From contig MEHQ01001588.1 in NCBI GenBank assembly GCA_008828725.1, positions 259,001 through 323,000 on the forward strand: a stretch of DNA of 64,000 bases, read 5' to 3'. The notes under the pieces are model-generated. The model saw only the letters and a program-made list of their open reading frames with translations. It did not search any database and had not been told where the DNA came from. The stretch's first letter is position 1. Each line of letters opens with the position of its first letter. Positions 43,514-56,100 of the stretch are shown here, in pieces. The translations under genes and the position numbers were made by a program. Source of the stretch: Saccharina japonica (lineage: Eukaryota > Sar > Phaeophyceae > Laminariales > Laminariaceae).

Positions 43514-44260
43514 AAAAGCTGGCAACGGGGGGGAAATCTCAATTCTTCTCTGACTCTCGTGTGTCTGAGCAGACTCGTATCTAGCACTGTACACTACAAC
43601 AGTAGTACTGCTGTACAGCAGTACGTACTACACAGCAGCACTCAGCAATACTATACACACCGGCTGCTCGCTACGTCGTACATACAGTACTCCTACCTGG
43701 TACTACTCGTACGTACTGCTGTTTGTTCTTGTACGTATTACAGCCAGGCACAGCAGTAATATCTCTACACTGAAAATAAGCTACTATTGTACTGGTGAAT
43801 CCACCCGAAAAAAAATCAGCCGAGTTTTCATTCCTCCGTGGATCTTTGAGTTTTTGACCGAGGCGAGATATTTTGAGTTGAGACTGTCACCACAAATATC
43901 TCTCTCAGCATATTTAAAAGCTGGCAACGGAGCACTGTACACTACAACAGTAGTACTGCTGTACAGCAGTACGTACTACACAACAGCACTCAGCAATACT
44001 ATACACACCAGCTGCTCGTTACGTCGTACATACAGTACTCGTACCTGGTACTACTCGTACGTACTGCTGTTTGTTCTTGTACGTAGTACAACCAGGCACA
44101 GCAGTAATATCTCTACACTGAAAAATAAGCTACTATTGTACTGAATCCACCCGAAAAAAAATCAGCCGAGTTTTCATTCCCCCTTGGATCTTTGAGTTTT
44201 TAATTGAGGCGAGATATTTTGAGTTGAGACTGTCACCACAAATATCTCTCTCAGCAGCAA
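43514..44260 (+). repeat. Tandem duplication, ~345-bp period
   Basis: GATATTTAAAAGCTGGCAAC at about 43508 and CATATTTAAAAGCTGGCAAC at 43909 precede near-identical stretches (GCACTGTACACTACAACAG ... AATATCTCTACACTGAAAA ... GAGATATTTTGAGTTGAGAC). The 3' end of copy 1 is followed directly by the start of copy 2. Confidence 0.88.
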
Positions 44261-44689
44261 CAGCAACATGCATGTCATCCTCAGCGGCCAGTAGAGCCGA
44301 GGTATCTCCGCAAGATCCGCGCACTTCAAGGTCGCTGCGCTCGACGGCGGCGCTTGACTCGAGAGTGCGCGCGGGCGGAAAGTCACGGGCGGAGGCTGAG
44401 GGGGGCGACCCTCGAGAAGAGCGGGCGAAAAAGCCAACCCGAGGCCTTCAAAACGGGTCCCGAGTGCGAGTCCGGTCTAAAGCGAAGTCAGAGCCCAACA
44501 GGTCCAAGATCACCTGAGTGGTCAATGCTCATTTTATTTATATCTATGTATTTGAAAATATAGACAAACGGTCAACATGCCTCATTTTAGTTTCGAAGGC
44601 TTGTGTTCGATCCTTGGCAATGACTAAGTACGTTTATTTATGGTTTTACTTGTTTTGTATTGTATCCAACCCACAGACCCCACATATTT
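44261..44689. other. GC-rich patch, no gene recognised
   Basis: 44280-44515 is GC-rich with an open frame on each strand (44224-44517 plus, 44174-44437 minus); mirrored openness points to composition. At 44599-44622, GGCTTGTGTTCGATCC resembles a B box, but no cloverleaf is found. Confidence 0.4.
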
Positions 44690-45303
44690 AAAACAAGACA
44701 GCACATAAAAACCAAGTGGATTTCTGAGGGTGGTCGAGAGCCCTAGCCCCTTCTTCGGTGCATCCTTTTCTACTTCTTCTGCCAATATTATCCCACCACT
44801 ACTGTACGAGAGTACTGCTGGTCCCATGTGTGTGACGTGTGCATGCGTGTGCGGTGTATGCCGTGTGTCATATGCGTGCGTGTGCAGCGTGTCACGCTTA
44901 AGAGTATTTTAAAACTTTTTTTGTCGGGAGTCCTCTCTCTGTTTTTTTCGGGATAGACCTTCCTTGCCTTGAGCGCCTCAAAAATTATTAGTATTATTTT
45001 TTTTTCTATTGACAAATAAGTTTGGCGGGATCATTAATAAATCAATACTAATACATACTATAAATAACGGTTCCACCATATTTCTGATTCATCCCCAAAA
45101 ATGCAGTTGTAATTCTGAAAGGGTCTACATTTATGAGCAGCAATACGCAGATAATTATATTTTATAACACCATATTTATGTACAAAACTTATACGAGAAC
45201 GATATTATATGAGTATGATACAATATCGTATGCTTCGGTATTAAAGGTATGTTTTCGATTCTCTCGCCACTCCCCTAGGCGCGTCCGGAGGAGCACCTTG
45301 TAC
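44690..45303 (-). repeat. M2 repeat (hairpin-Y-V), copy 4
   Basis: Minus-strand copy. The TACAAGG hairpin is at 45265-45303 (plus-strand AGGCGCGTCCGGAGGAGCAC then CTTGTA), the Y body at 45130-45260, and V to 44690 (GGTGGGATAATATTGGCAGA, AACTCTCGACC-related block). It is the only copy showing hairpin, Y and a full V together, so it defines the unit. Confidence 0.75.
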
Positions 45304-46237
45304 AACTTATACTCGTACTGCTGTACGTCCTGTGCTGCTGTATACCTGGTACTCTGTTTTCACACTAACTGCTATTGTTGTAGTGGGTGGTGGATGGCTC
45401 GGTTGGTGCGTGTGTACATGGGTTGGTGCGTACATACGTGGTTGGGTGGGTAGGTGGGTGGGTGTGGGTGGGACTACTGCAGTACGTGCGCCGTGCTTGT
45501 CGTCGTGGCCACAGCGATTCGCGGCTGCTCTACGTACGAGTATTGCAGTAGTGCGGTTGCTACTTGTAATCTTTGCTGATTTTGTATCGTCCATCTTCGC
45601 TCTGGTCGCCTACTCGTATTGTATGATACGTACGTCGCGTTCTGTTACCGTGCGCGACGAAAGCACCACTGCTTTAGAAACGGACGTGGTCTCTGAAGGC
45701 CCCTAAATAACATCCCCTCCTCCTGCCCGTGCTCGTGTTCAAAGCCGTCGCGAAGCTTGGTCACGTTGCAGGGCCTACTTACCAGGTACCAGGGGTGGTC
45801 CTGAGGAAAACCAGCATACGTATTCCACCCCATACAAGGTACCTGGTAGCAGGCACCAGAGAGCACCAACAACTGTCCTCAAGTCAAGCACCGCCACCGC
45901 CACCACCACCACCACTACCACCACCACCACCAGCTGAGCACCAGCAGCAGCAGAAACTGGTCGCTGGTGGTGGTGGTGGTGGCGGTGGTTGTGTTTGCTG
46001 GTTTGGGTGTTACAACAAATCTCAATCACTCTCCAAGGGATGGCAAGAAATAGACCATTTTTTCGAATGCGGTGCAATACTCGTACTCGTAATATGATAC
46101 CAGGTATCATACGACCAGGCTAGACCGTGCCGCGAGACACCATCATAGCTCTTCGACGATACATCACGTTCAGAGCGATGCTCAGGTGACATGCTCACGT
46201 GACATTCTCATGAGCCTGCATCATGCTGTCATCATGC
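45304..46237. repeat. Simple-sequence region: (GGTGGGT)n and a CCA/TGG inverted repeat
   Basis: 45375-45472 is GGGT/GGTG-rich. 45887-45995 has (CCACCA)n, then CAGCAG, then (TGGTGG)n, which can fold into a long hairpin. No supported gene; the Pro- and Gly-rich frames are by-products. Confidence 0.75.
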
Positions 46238-46640
46238 TGTCTGTGCACGTACGTACGTACATACGGGCGTACGAAGCATGCGTTAACTACGTAGGCTGCT
46301 GCAGCAGTACGACGACCACACTGCTGCCGTACGTATATCCGGGGGCACGATCAGCGCATTCCCGTATTCCCGGGGACACATTAACGCCTCCCAGGGGGGG
46401 TAGGGATAATATGCCCTCCCCTACGTCAGCCTACGTAACAAAATATTTACTGCTGTCTGTGCACGTATGGAAAGTACGTGTGTATATTCGACCACACTGC
46501 TGCCGTACGTATACCCGGGGACACGATAAGCGCATTCCCGTATTCCCGGGGACACAATGGACCCCTCCCAGCCTCCCAGGGGAAGGAGGGAAAATATGTC
46601 ATCCGTACTCGTAGCAAAATAGTTACTGCTGTCTGTGTAC
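46238..46640 (+). repeat. Tandem duplication, ~215-bp period
   Basis: CTGTCTGTGCACGTA at 46238 and 46453 begins two copies. Both run through ACCACACTGCTGCCGTACGTATA, the GCGCATTCCCGTATTCCC block, CCTCCCAGGGG and AAAATA. A third CTGTCTGTGTACGTACG start is at 46629. Confidence 0.85.
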
Positions 46641-46889
46641 GTACGCCGTACGCGTATGAAAAGTACATATGTATATACGGACGTACATATCAGCTGTTTT
46701 ATCTACTACCATGACAGAGCTCGTAAATCCTCCATCCAGGGTGGATTTTTGAGATCTGCCTCGCTTTTTAAATACTGTTTTTAGTGCGGATTTACGCGCG
46801 CGGCTATACTACCATGGTACAGAGTACAGTGTCGTACGTATCAGATGGTACGTATGGTACGTGCGTTCAATGTGCCTACTGCCAAGCGC

Positions 46890-47215
46890 TCCGGTGGTCT
46901 AACAGGTAGCCACGAAGCCTGTTAGCGTTGGAGGTCGGGCGCTCGATTCTCCTCGTATGGAGATGTATATTCTCAAAATGACACCAACTGTCGAGAGCAC
47001 ATATTATAGCGTGGTGGGTAAGCACAATTCGACGAAAGTTGACGAGGGAAGAAAGTGCTGAAATCTTGTTGCGATAAAACGCAAGGCAAGCACCGCAGTG
47101 GGGGAGGAGGGAGAAGAGCCTACTTTGTGACCCGGATCTGAGTTACGACTAGGAAGGAGAGAGAAAGGAAGGGCGAAGATATTAAATGGGATGGACACCA
47201 AAAAAAAAAAAAACT
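46890..47215 (+). mobile_element. tRNA-derived SINE, copy 3 (full length)
   Basis: tRNA-like head at about 46890-46960: CCGGTGGTCTAACAGGTAGC (A box), AGCCTGTTAGC (anticodon-loop-like GTT), and B-box-like GCGCTCGATTC. A body follows with GCAAGCACCGCAGTGGG, GACCCGGATCTGAGTTACG and TAAATGGGATGG, and an A13 tail at 47202-47214. It is the opposite orientation to 19010-19345. Confidence 0.85.
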
Positions 47216-49317
47216 GTAGGACGTATGACACGTATGTAACACAGCCAGCAATCAATGCTGCTGCAGAGTAGTATTTGTGCCTTATAATATTTTTCACGAA
47301 AAAAACGGTATGCATGCATGCACGAGTCAAAAATGATCTCGATCATCAGCACAGCCACAATCTCGCGAGCGATTTTTCAAGCCCCTTTCGCGATGACCGC
47401 GAGACTGCCGACAACAACAAACAACGTGCTCTCAGGAAGCAGCCAGCCCCCCCTGGCCACATCTATTATAAACATGTTTTCCATCAAACAACCCGCATGA
47501 ATTCGGAGTCAATCCCCATCGTTTCTATTTCCTTCACCATACTGTATATTTGTATTCCTATTAAGAATATTCGTAGTCAATTTGTTTCCTATTTATTCCT
47601 ATATATTAATTTTTATTTGAGCCTCATCATCTCCATTACCACTTGCTTTAATGGCCCTACCGCCGTGGGGGCGGGAGGGCCTCTTATTCCCTAGTTTTAT
47701 ATATTTATAGGTTGGGCGTCGGTTGGCAACGACGCTGTAAAACACACCTCTCACTGCGTGAGCTCGACAACCAGGTTGTTCGTTTGGTCTTTTGACAATA
47801 TGACAGTTTCGTGTAGTTTCGGGTGGTTGGTATTTTATTGGTTATTTCGCCCCTTTTGTCTTTCAAGCTGGTGTGCTGGCGGATGCCATGATGGCCCCTG
47901 GGGCCATCCCCTTTTGCCTCTCCCTGTTGGGACGACTAATACGATGACTTGAAACCCTCTCACAAGGTGCTCGAACATGGCCTTTACGAACACTCTAGAG
48001 CAGTCGTTGGTTAGTGACCGGTGGTACTAGCAGGCTCACGGGTACCGAAGTTGGAGGCTTTCAAGCTCAGGTGTCGGAACAGGGCCTTGCTGTCGAGCTG
48101 AGAAGAGAAGGCGTGGCAATCTAATATGGAGCTTCTTGGGATGGTCGCTCTTTCGGAGAAAAGCTGCTAAGCAAGGCGCAACAAGGGTCCGTCGAAGGTA
48201 GGAGGAGCCAACCACCGCTGATACAGCAGAGAGGGATGCTGTATCTCGCCATCGTCGGAACTCTCCGACGGTGACGCAGGGAGTAGGGAGGGTGGCTTCG
48301 AGGTGAGCTGTTCTCCAAACAATTCTTCGCGTTCAACAATTTTGGGGCAGATAAAGATGGCGGTACGTTTTCTTTGACGGCGAGACGTTGAGTCGGTATG
48401 GGTATTACTGCTGTAACATGAAAGAGCTCCACCGCTTCGAAACCGTTCTTGAGAGAGGTTCGTACGTTTGGGTTGGGGCTGACTGGAGCGATTATGTTAT
48501 GGCCCAGGGAACAACAACCTTGATGTATGTACGAAAGACAGCATGATGGCCTGGTTTCTTCTGTTCCAAGCCTTCTCCGCAGCCATGCTCGTACCAATAC
48601 CTGGTAGTATATGTGGCGAGGTGAATGCCCCGCCAATGTATGGGGAGATAGTATTTTGCGATCGTGGAGGATCCTGCAGTCGATGCCGTGGAGCCGGCGT
48701 CGTCAGCTACTGCTGCTGTATGTTGTACAGCAGTAGCTAAAGCCCTACGGTGTAACAGCTCTAGAAAGGGACCCTAAGCTTACGTTCCACGTACGGTGGG
48801 AGTATAACCGTACCGACCCCCGCCGTGTACGAGTATAGCGGAAAAAGGGGGGACGGACAGCAGCTAGCTGCGAAAAGCCCCAAGGAGGGAGAAAATCTTT
48901 GGACACCCCCGTTGTGTGAATCGATGGGGGGCGAAACTGCGGCGTGGCCGCACACACTCCACTACGGGGAGATACGTGGTGGGATGAGCGATGCTGTGGA
49001 CACGGTAGCGTTCTAACAGAGCAGGTACTGCTGTACACAGCAGTAGCTGAAAGTCCCTCGGTGGTGGTAACCGCCGGCACCCTCGCCGTATGTAGCGGAA
49101 AGGGGGTTTTCCAAGTCGTACGGCATTCATTTTTGTTTTGCCGTACGCGCTTCACTTCAAAAGGTTGGTTGTGGAGGCAGCAGATATGGGGTTATCGCAC
49201 AGCGAGGGAAAACATGTTTGCAAAGGAGTTTCGCGAGAAGACGCACGGTCGTCAAGCTGTGCTCCACCAGCCGTGAGCACTTTGGTTGGGGAAAGCCACG
49301 CGATGTAGTATAATCGC
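47216..49317. other. No gene recognised
   Basis: Several frames of 60-171 codons (for example 48121-48636 minus, 47275-47694 plus) lack motifs or convincing splice sites. 48700-48770 and 49010-49070 share a TACTGCTGTA...CAGCAGTAGCT palindromic motif and a GGTGTAACAG/GTTCTAACAG relic of duplication. Confidence 0.4.
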
Positions 49318-49731
49318 GTGCCCACTGCTGCGGGGAGTTTAGTGGCGGAGGAGCGGGCGCGTGGATATCGGGTGCTGACTGCGCAGCAGTACTACATAAC
49401 GAGGGGAAAAGCGTCCGCATGGCAACAAGTCAAGCGGCTTAATAGCCGCACGCACTCCATGACAGCAGCAGCAGACAGCAGCAGCGGGAAGGATGGAGGG
49501 GACAAACGTGGATATCGCCAGTCGGAGCTCTTTATGTTTTGGCAACATCGCGGGACGAGGGTTAACGTCTGGTCTTTCTGGTGGGTGTTCGTGAGAATGA
49601 TAATTTTGTTTTCGCGATTGGATACACCTGTCGGTCGAAATTATTTGAACAATGTTTTTGATCGTACGGATTTGGAGAATTATCATTTGCGACTGGATAG
49701 GATTTATGAATGGTATGCTATCGTTCTTTCC
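49318..49731 (+). CDS. Unidentified candidate exon ending at a GTAAGT donor
   Basis: The last 100 codons have ordinary composition (WSFWWVFVRMIILFSRL, hydrophobic and possibly membrane-spanning, then GRNYLNNVFDRTDLENYHL). The frame stops only at the TAA inside TTTCCGG|GTAAGT. A similar TCTCGG|GTAAGT at 49796-49806 lies in a diverged local repeat. No family recognised. Confidence 0.35.
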
Positions 49732-50409
49732 GGGTAAGTCGTGTATGATAGATATCGTCGTGTTAGGGATTTCTGAATTATATATGGGATTTATCGTTCT
49801 TCTCGGGTAAGTGGTGAATGGTATATAGGAGATGTATTGTTTTTCACTTGATAGGGATCTCTGAATGGTATGGAATGTATTTTCAACCCGGGAAAGTCGT
49901 TTGAATGGTACGAAGGTAGAATATCGTCTAGGTTCATTCTGGATGGTATACGTAGCCCTACCCCCCTGGTAGTTTTAGGAAGTGTATTTTCATGTTCAGA
50001 ACAAACTGTCCTTGTAAGTCCAACGGTCCGTTTCCTTGGTTTAGGCAAAACCCAGATGTGACTGGTCGAACTGAAATTGATTTTTTTTTATGGTTTGGAG
50101 GGGGTGCGGTTACGTAGGTACACCCTGAGAGGTATATTCCTGTTGAGAGATATTATTGTGTTAGTATCGCAATCGAATGAGTAACATTCGCGTTGCTAGT
50201 CTCCGGTCTTGCAAAAAAATAAGGTGTTGAGAAAGGGCCATTAATATTGAGCAAGTTTTGTCCAGGTGTCAGTGTGTTAGTGTCGCAATAGAATGAGTAT
50301 CATTCGTGTTGCTAGTTGTTGCTAATCTCCAGTCCTGAACAAAAATGCAAGTCTTAGTCCGGCGTTTTTCCCGCTGGCGGGGTAGTTCCTCGTTGCCTTC
50401 AATGTTGCA
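49732..50409. repeat. Local diverged repeats
   Basis: GGGATTTCTGAATTATAT and GGGATCTCTGAATGGTAT (49769, 49854), and GTGTTAGTATCGCAATCGAATGAG with its relative at 50271-50310, mark short duplications. No gene seen. Confidence 0.55.
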
Positions 50410-50755
50410 CAGATGCTCCGAGTACCTTGGATTAATGTAAGGAGTATTGGAGATAAAATACTTCAGGTACTTCGTGTACTCGGAGTATTCGGGGTTCGAT
50501 ACTCCGGGATACTGCTCGTACTCCTAGTATTTCGGGTATGAACACTCTCGATACTTCTTGTACTCGGAGTATTTCGGGGTCCGATACTGCGGGTACTCCT
50601 TGTACCCCGAGTATTTGGGACTTCAGTACTGCTCACATACTCCAAGTACTCCGAGTATTCAGGCCGCTAGTACTCCAATACTCTTAAGTACTCGGAGTAC
50701 GAAATTTACTCGATACTCGGAGTATACTGCACAATCGGACTGCATTATACTCGTA
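50410..50755. repeat. Array of TACTCGGAGTA-type palindromes
   Basis: More than a dozen variants of GTACTCGGAGTATTCGGGG alternate with AGTACTCC-type inverse motifs over about 345 bp. Each core (TACTC-CGAGTA or GTACTCGGAGTAC) is nearly self-complementary. Confidence 0.8.
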
Positions 50756-50828
50756 GGATGACGGTACTTTAGTTTTTGAGATCGAAAAATACGAACTAAA
50801 ACTTGAACCGCATAGGAAACGGCCTGGG

Positions 50829-50910
50829 AATCTGACGACTTGGGTCATCAGATTTTCAAATTAACAAATGGCATGGTCTCTAAATTCAATATGTTATCCA
50901 CGCAGCAAGT

Positions 50911-50951
<41 letters not shown>

Positions 50952-51447
50952 CGATCGATGAGTTGGATGGTGACACAGCGACGTTGCTTCACACCCGACG
51001 CGCAGCCGGCGATCGGTGCGTCTCGCCGGCGCCAAACTACAGCCGGCTGGCGCGGCCTCGGGCCTAGAGACGAAAGGAAACGCACTCGGCGCGCTACTTT
51101 CCGTACTCGTAGACTTTACAGCAGCAGCAGCACCAGCACCAGCACCAGCAGCACCAGCAGCACCAGCAGCAGCAGTCCAGTCAGTCGACGCTCGGGTGCT
51201 TCGTTGTGTCAAAATACAAAATACCAAGACAGGTCGACTTGTTGTACGAGCAGATATTTGAGCAAACGGGGAGACCAACTGCTGTTGTTGTGGTTTGGCG
51301 CCGCGAAGAGACGTGCCAAGTGCGATGTACTGGGCGTAGAACCCAAGCGTCCGAAGCCACGCTGGCTGCCTCTGGCGCGCCGAGTGCGCTCGAGTCGACC
51401 TGTCTTGTCTTGGTATTTTGTATTTTGACACAACCAAGCATCCGAGC
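50829..51447 (+). mobile_element. Z repeat, copy 2, with ~50-bp inverted repeats around a core
   Basis: Left arm: TGACGACTTGGGTCATCAGA, ATGGCATGGTCTCTAAATTC, a CAG tract (50911-50950), GATGAGTTGGATGGTGACAC. Then inverted repeats at 51189-51238 (CGCTCGGGTGCTTCGTTGTG...) and 51394-51447 enclose a ~155-bp core (GCGCCGCGAAGAGACGTGCC). In copies 9625-10125 and 62158-62578 the core is reversed relative to the arm. Confidence 0.85.
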
Positions 51448-51984
51448 GTTGACGTACTGCTGTTGTGCTGCTGCTGCTGCTGCTACTATACCGATTCAGA
51501 ATCACAGTTGCTGCTGCGAGCTGACAAGGCGGTCTAGTGAGGCGTGACATGTACTCATGCACATGGCGAGGCGTGGCATTCGTCTGCAGGCTTCCTGTTC
51601 GCAGTTCGCAGAGTATCACAACCTCCCTTCCCCCTGTTCAAACAATATTCATCATAGATGTGGAACTCCCAAAGGTCACTCAGTGCTCGGCGTGTTTGCG
51701 TGCTGATCTGCTCTGTTCGCGCTGTTGTCCTCGGCGTGTCGCGCACACCCCACCTCTGTTGCTGATACTCGGCCGAGGCGCATCGTGTGTGCTTGCCTGT
51801 TGAGGCGTGCAAAAACTGTCGCGACGCCGCTACTGTGCGCCAAGAACGAGCTTTGAGGGTCGAGGGGACAAGGGGGTACCCGTGGTGTGGTTTGAGGGGG
51901 TCACTTTTCTGTCACGCTGAGTAACTTGAAAACTGGGGCAACTTTTGTCACGCCTATTATCTTGAAAATCGGGCTACACTTTTG
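51448..51984. other. No gene recognised
   Basis: CTG-rich start, then unassigned sequence. 51901-51975 has a direct repeat of CTTGAAAA(CTGGGG/TCGGGC)AACTTTTG type. Confidence 0.4.
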
Positions 51985-52211
51985 GGATTGTGCTTGCTGA
52001 GTCTCCGGTCCAAATTGGACCGGAGAATTGGTGGTTACTGATTTGTTTGATTAATGCAGGGTATCTCTTGTTTGTAACTATTTACTGGTTGCAAAATAAG
52101 GGAGGGTATGCATATTCATTCATGATTATTTACTCAACACCAGTATTATCTGCGAACTTGGTGGATTTGTTCGCGAGGGAGAAAAATGGAATATTTGATG
52201 CGTTCATATGA
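51985..52211 (+). CDS. Unidentified hydrophobic frame (possible exon)
   Basis: ENWWLLICLINAGYLLFVTI is followed by IYSTPVLSANLVDLFAREKN, ending at TGA 52209. It has one probable membrane segment. TTAATGCAG at about 52051-52059 could be an acceptor. It lies directly before a GGCCGTTTCCTATGCGG repeat end, so it may be a truncated host exon. No family recognised. Confidence 0.3.
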
Positions 52212-52221
52212 TCAGATAGCT

Positions 52222-52490
52222 TTAGGCCGTTTCCTATGCGGTTCGATTTCGAGCTTCAGATTTGTATTTTTCGATCTCAAAAACGAACGCACCGTCCTAT
52301 GCAGTCCGATTGTGCAAAATCTGACCGGAAATTTTTCGATTTGAGAATCCGATGACCCAAGTCGTCGGATTTTGGCCCAAAATCCGACGACTTGGGTCAT
52401 CAGATTTTCAAATCGAAAAATGGCATGGTCTCTAAATTCAAGATGTTATCCTCGCAGCAAGCAACAGCAGCAGCAGCAGCAGAAACGGTT
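52222..52490 (+). repeat. GGCCGTTTCC repeat end and Z copy 3 start, with a 28-bp hairpin
   Basis: GGCCGTTTCCTATGCGGTTC at 52223 is repeated at 62044 and inversely at 50803-50824, suggesting an element terminus. 52345-52406 is a near-perfect stem-loop (GATGACCCAAGTCGTCGGAT with its inverse). It is followed by the Z block ATGGCATGGTCTCTAAATTC and a CAG run. Confidence 0.7.
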
Positions 52491-53199
52491 CCTCAACTTT
52501 GCATCCGCCAGAAAAAAAAAGATGAAAAAAGCGAAAAGAAAACACCACACACACATGACAAACAGCCCGGCTTTTCCTCAGGACACGCACGAACGCAAGC
52601 ACATTGCATGGCCCTACAAGCAGCTGCCAGAAAAAACGAAGATAAATAAATAAAGAAAACCACGCACAGCCACATGACCAAAGGCGGCACGGCCTAGCTA
52701 AAGGCACGCACGCACCACGCCACGCGCATTGCATGGCCTTACAGCAGGAAAAAAAGTCGTTCGTGTACTGAGGAGGGTAGGGTTGTGCCCCATTTTACTT
52801 ACAGCAGTGATGGACGTCGTTCGTGTGCTGAGTTTACTGGACAAAATTTAAAATACGCCACGAGATAACATAAGCACGTGCGTGTATCTTGAAAAACATG
52901 ACACGAGCCCACAACAACACAGCAGACTCACCCTCGAGCTTACGGCTCCCAAGTGGTAGTTTCCCGCCCACCGAGATGGTCGCAAGCAGAAATGACACGG
53001 TTCTGGTCCAGGAAGCCACGATTCCGTCCATGCGCCGTCTGAGGATACGCCGGACAGCGGGAAAGTCGGCCCTACGGGGCGTGTTGTTCTTCAAGAAGGA
53101 GAAGTTGGCGGGCGCACCTTTATGACAAATGAAAAAAACGATCAAAAAAACAAAACAAATTAGAAAGCAGCACATGTTTTACATATATACCTAAAATAT
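52491..53199. other. No gene recognised; ~130-bp duplication
   Basis: 52545-52625 and 52660-52745 are diverged copies (CACATGACAAA/CACATGACCAAA, GCATTGCATGGCC(C/T)TACA). 52889-53125 is open on both strands with mixed composition. Nothing identified. Confidence 0.4.
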
Positions 53200-56100
53200 G
53201 AAAATATGCCAGCAGATACAGAAACAGAATAACAACAGCACGCAGCCCCACGACAAAGCCAACAGCGGCCGCCATAACGTAGATACACCGCTGCAGCTCT
53301 CTGCCTAAAGCCCGTTTGCGTGAGTGGCCATGACCCACAGCCAGCGTTGTATCATGTACAGCGGCGATGAAGGTCACCGTGAAATTCATCACACGCACGT
53401 ACATATGATGTGACATTAAATATAAGCAGCGATCGTATACTATATATCCATATTGAACCGGTGCTAGTAAATTGCAGCCAAAGAGGCAAGAAATGAATAA
53501 TTGAAGAAAGACGAAAAACATGAAAGATACTGCAGCAATACAACAGCCTGCAGTGCTGGAGAAATGCGGGTCGTATCATGGACGTTGCAGCTCTCTTCCT
53601 AAGGCTCGGTATGCTGTACAGCAGCGATGAAGGTCAAAGTGAAATTAACCACGCTCACATACGAAAATTAGAGGAGATGCACCAGCATACAATAACAGCA
53701 CATACATACATCCGAAAATATGAACATGCAGCCAGCATACCAGAGACATGATACAACAGCACGCGCCCCACGAAAAGCAACGCGCCCGTACAACAATAGA
53801 TACACCGCTGCAGCTCTTCTGCCTTAGCCCGTAGCATGATCCACAGGCAGCGTTGTTATTGCTGCCACAGCAGCGACGAGGTCACGTGACTTGACAAAAC
53901 GCAACGCCTACAAGACATTATGAATGTGACATAAAATATAAGCACCGTTCGTAGGCTAATATTCCATTTGAACGGTGCGTTTAAACCGCCGAGCCAAAGA
54001 GCCGCAAGAAGGAGTAAAGATGAAAAAAGACGAAATACATGAAATATACTGCCAGGCATTACATCAGCCTGCAGCGCCACGACGCAGCAACAAGTTTCCG
54101 GACAACACAGATAGATACACTGCCCTGCAGCTCTCTGCCTTAAGCGCGTGTATGTGTGTACAGCCCGATGAAGGTCAATGTGAAATTGACCCACATCACA
54201 TACCGAAAATAGAGCAGATGTAGCAGCATACAATAACAGCACATACATACGAAAAGATGAACATGCAGCAGCATACAGAAACCACGACGCAGCAACAGCG
54301 GCCCGACAAACATAGGATACACCGCCTGCCAGCTTCTCTGCCTAAGCCCGTAGCCATGAGCACCAGCGCGTTGTATGCTGTACCAGCAGCGACGGGAAGG
54401 TCACGCGAATGCACACGCACGTACAATTGCATATTGATGTGACATAAAATATAAGCACGTTCTCTATTAGAATATACTAATATCATACTTGAACGGTGAG
54501 TTGAAACTTGCAGCAAAGAGGCCCAGAAATGAAAAATGAAGAAAGACCCGAAAAGACCATGAAAGACTACTGCCCAGATACAACAGCCTGCAGTCCCACC
54601 GACGCAAGCAAACACAGAAGCCCGCACAACACAGAGTAATTACACTGCCCTGCATCTAGCTACACTTATTCTGCACCTCTCTGCGTAAGCCTGATTGCAT
54701 GGACCCACAGCTGCGTTGTATGCTGCTTATCAGCCAGCCGAGTTGAAAGGTCACCGTGAAATGCATCACACGCCACGTACGATGACATATGCATGTGACA
54801 TAAATATAAGCTATTGCTGTGCAGCAGCGACGAGCGTCACGCGAATTGACACACGCCACGTACAATGCATATGGAATGTGACAGTAAATATAAGCACCGT
54901 TCGTATACTAATATTCATATTGAACGGTGGTTAAAATGCAGCCAAAGAGGGGCAAGAAATTGAAAAAATGAAGAAAGGACGAAAAACATGAAAGATACTG
55001 CGCATACAACACCTGCAGTCCCACGACGCAGAAACACAGACCCGCCACAACACAGATAGATACACTGCTTCAGCTCTAGATACACCGCTGCAGCTCATCT
55101 GCGTAAGCCTGTGCATGCACCCAACAGCTGCGTTGATGCTGTCCAGCAGCGATGAAGTGTCACGTGAAATGCACACACGCACGTTACGATGAATATGATG
55201 TGACATAAACTATAAGCTATGCTGTACAGCAGCGACGAGCGTCACGCGCAATTGCACACGCACGTACAATTGCATATGATGTGACATAAATATACAGCAC
55301 CGTTCGTATACTAATATTCATACTTGAACGGTGGTTAAAATGCAGCCAAAAGAGCAAGAAATGAAAAATGCAAGAAAGACGAAAACATGAGGAGAGAGGA
55401 CGTGCAGCATACAACGAGCCTGCAGGTCCACGACGCAGAACACAGAGCCCCGCACAACACAGAATAGATACACTGGCTGCACGCTCTAGATCACCGCGCA
55501 GCTCTCTGCGTAAGCCTGTTGCATGACCACAGCTGCGTTGTATGCCTTGTACAGCAGTCGATGAAGGTCACCGCTGAATCACACACGCACGTTACGATGA
55601 ATATGATGTGACGATAAAATATAAGCACCGTTCAGTATACTAATATCAATATTGAAGGTGGTTAAACTGCCAGCGAAACGGCAAGACATGAAAATGAAGA
55701 AAGATCCAAAATACATGCAAAGATACATGTAGCATACAACAATGCCAGCCCAAGACGCAGACCACACAGTGTCTCGCCCACAACACAGATAGATACACTG
55801 CTGCCAGCTCTCTCCTAAGCGCGTGTAATTGCTGCTTACAGCAACGATGAAGGGCATGCTGAAATTGACCCACATCAATACCTAAATATTAGAGCAGATG
55901 CAGCCAGATATCAATAAAGCATTGCAGTCCACAAAGCCCAGCACACGCGGACCACGCCAACCCGCAGTAGAAAACACGCATATACTCACGCGGGCATTCT
56001 CTCCAGGGGGTGTGGTTGGGAGGGGTTCGGCGCTCGTACGCTCATGGTCGATGAAATCCGGTCTGGTGCCGTCCGTCGTGTCCAGCTTGTCTCGGGATTC

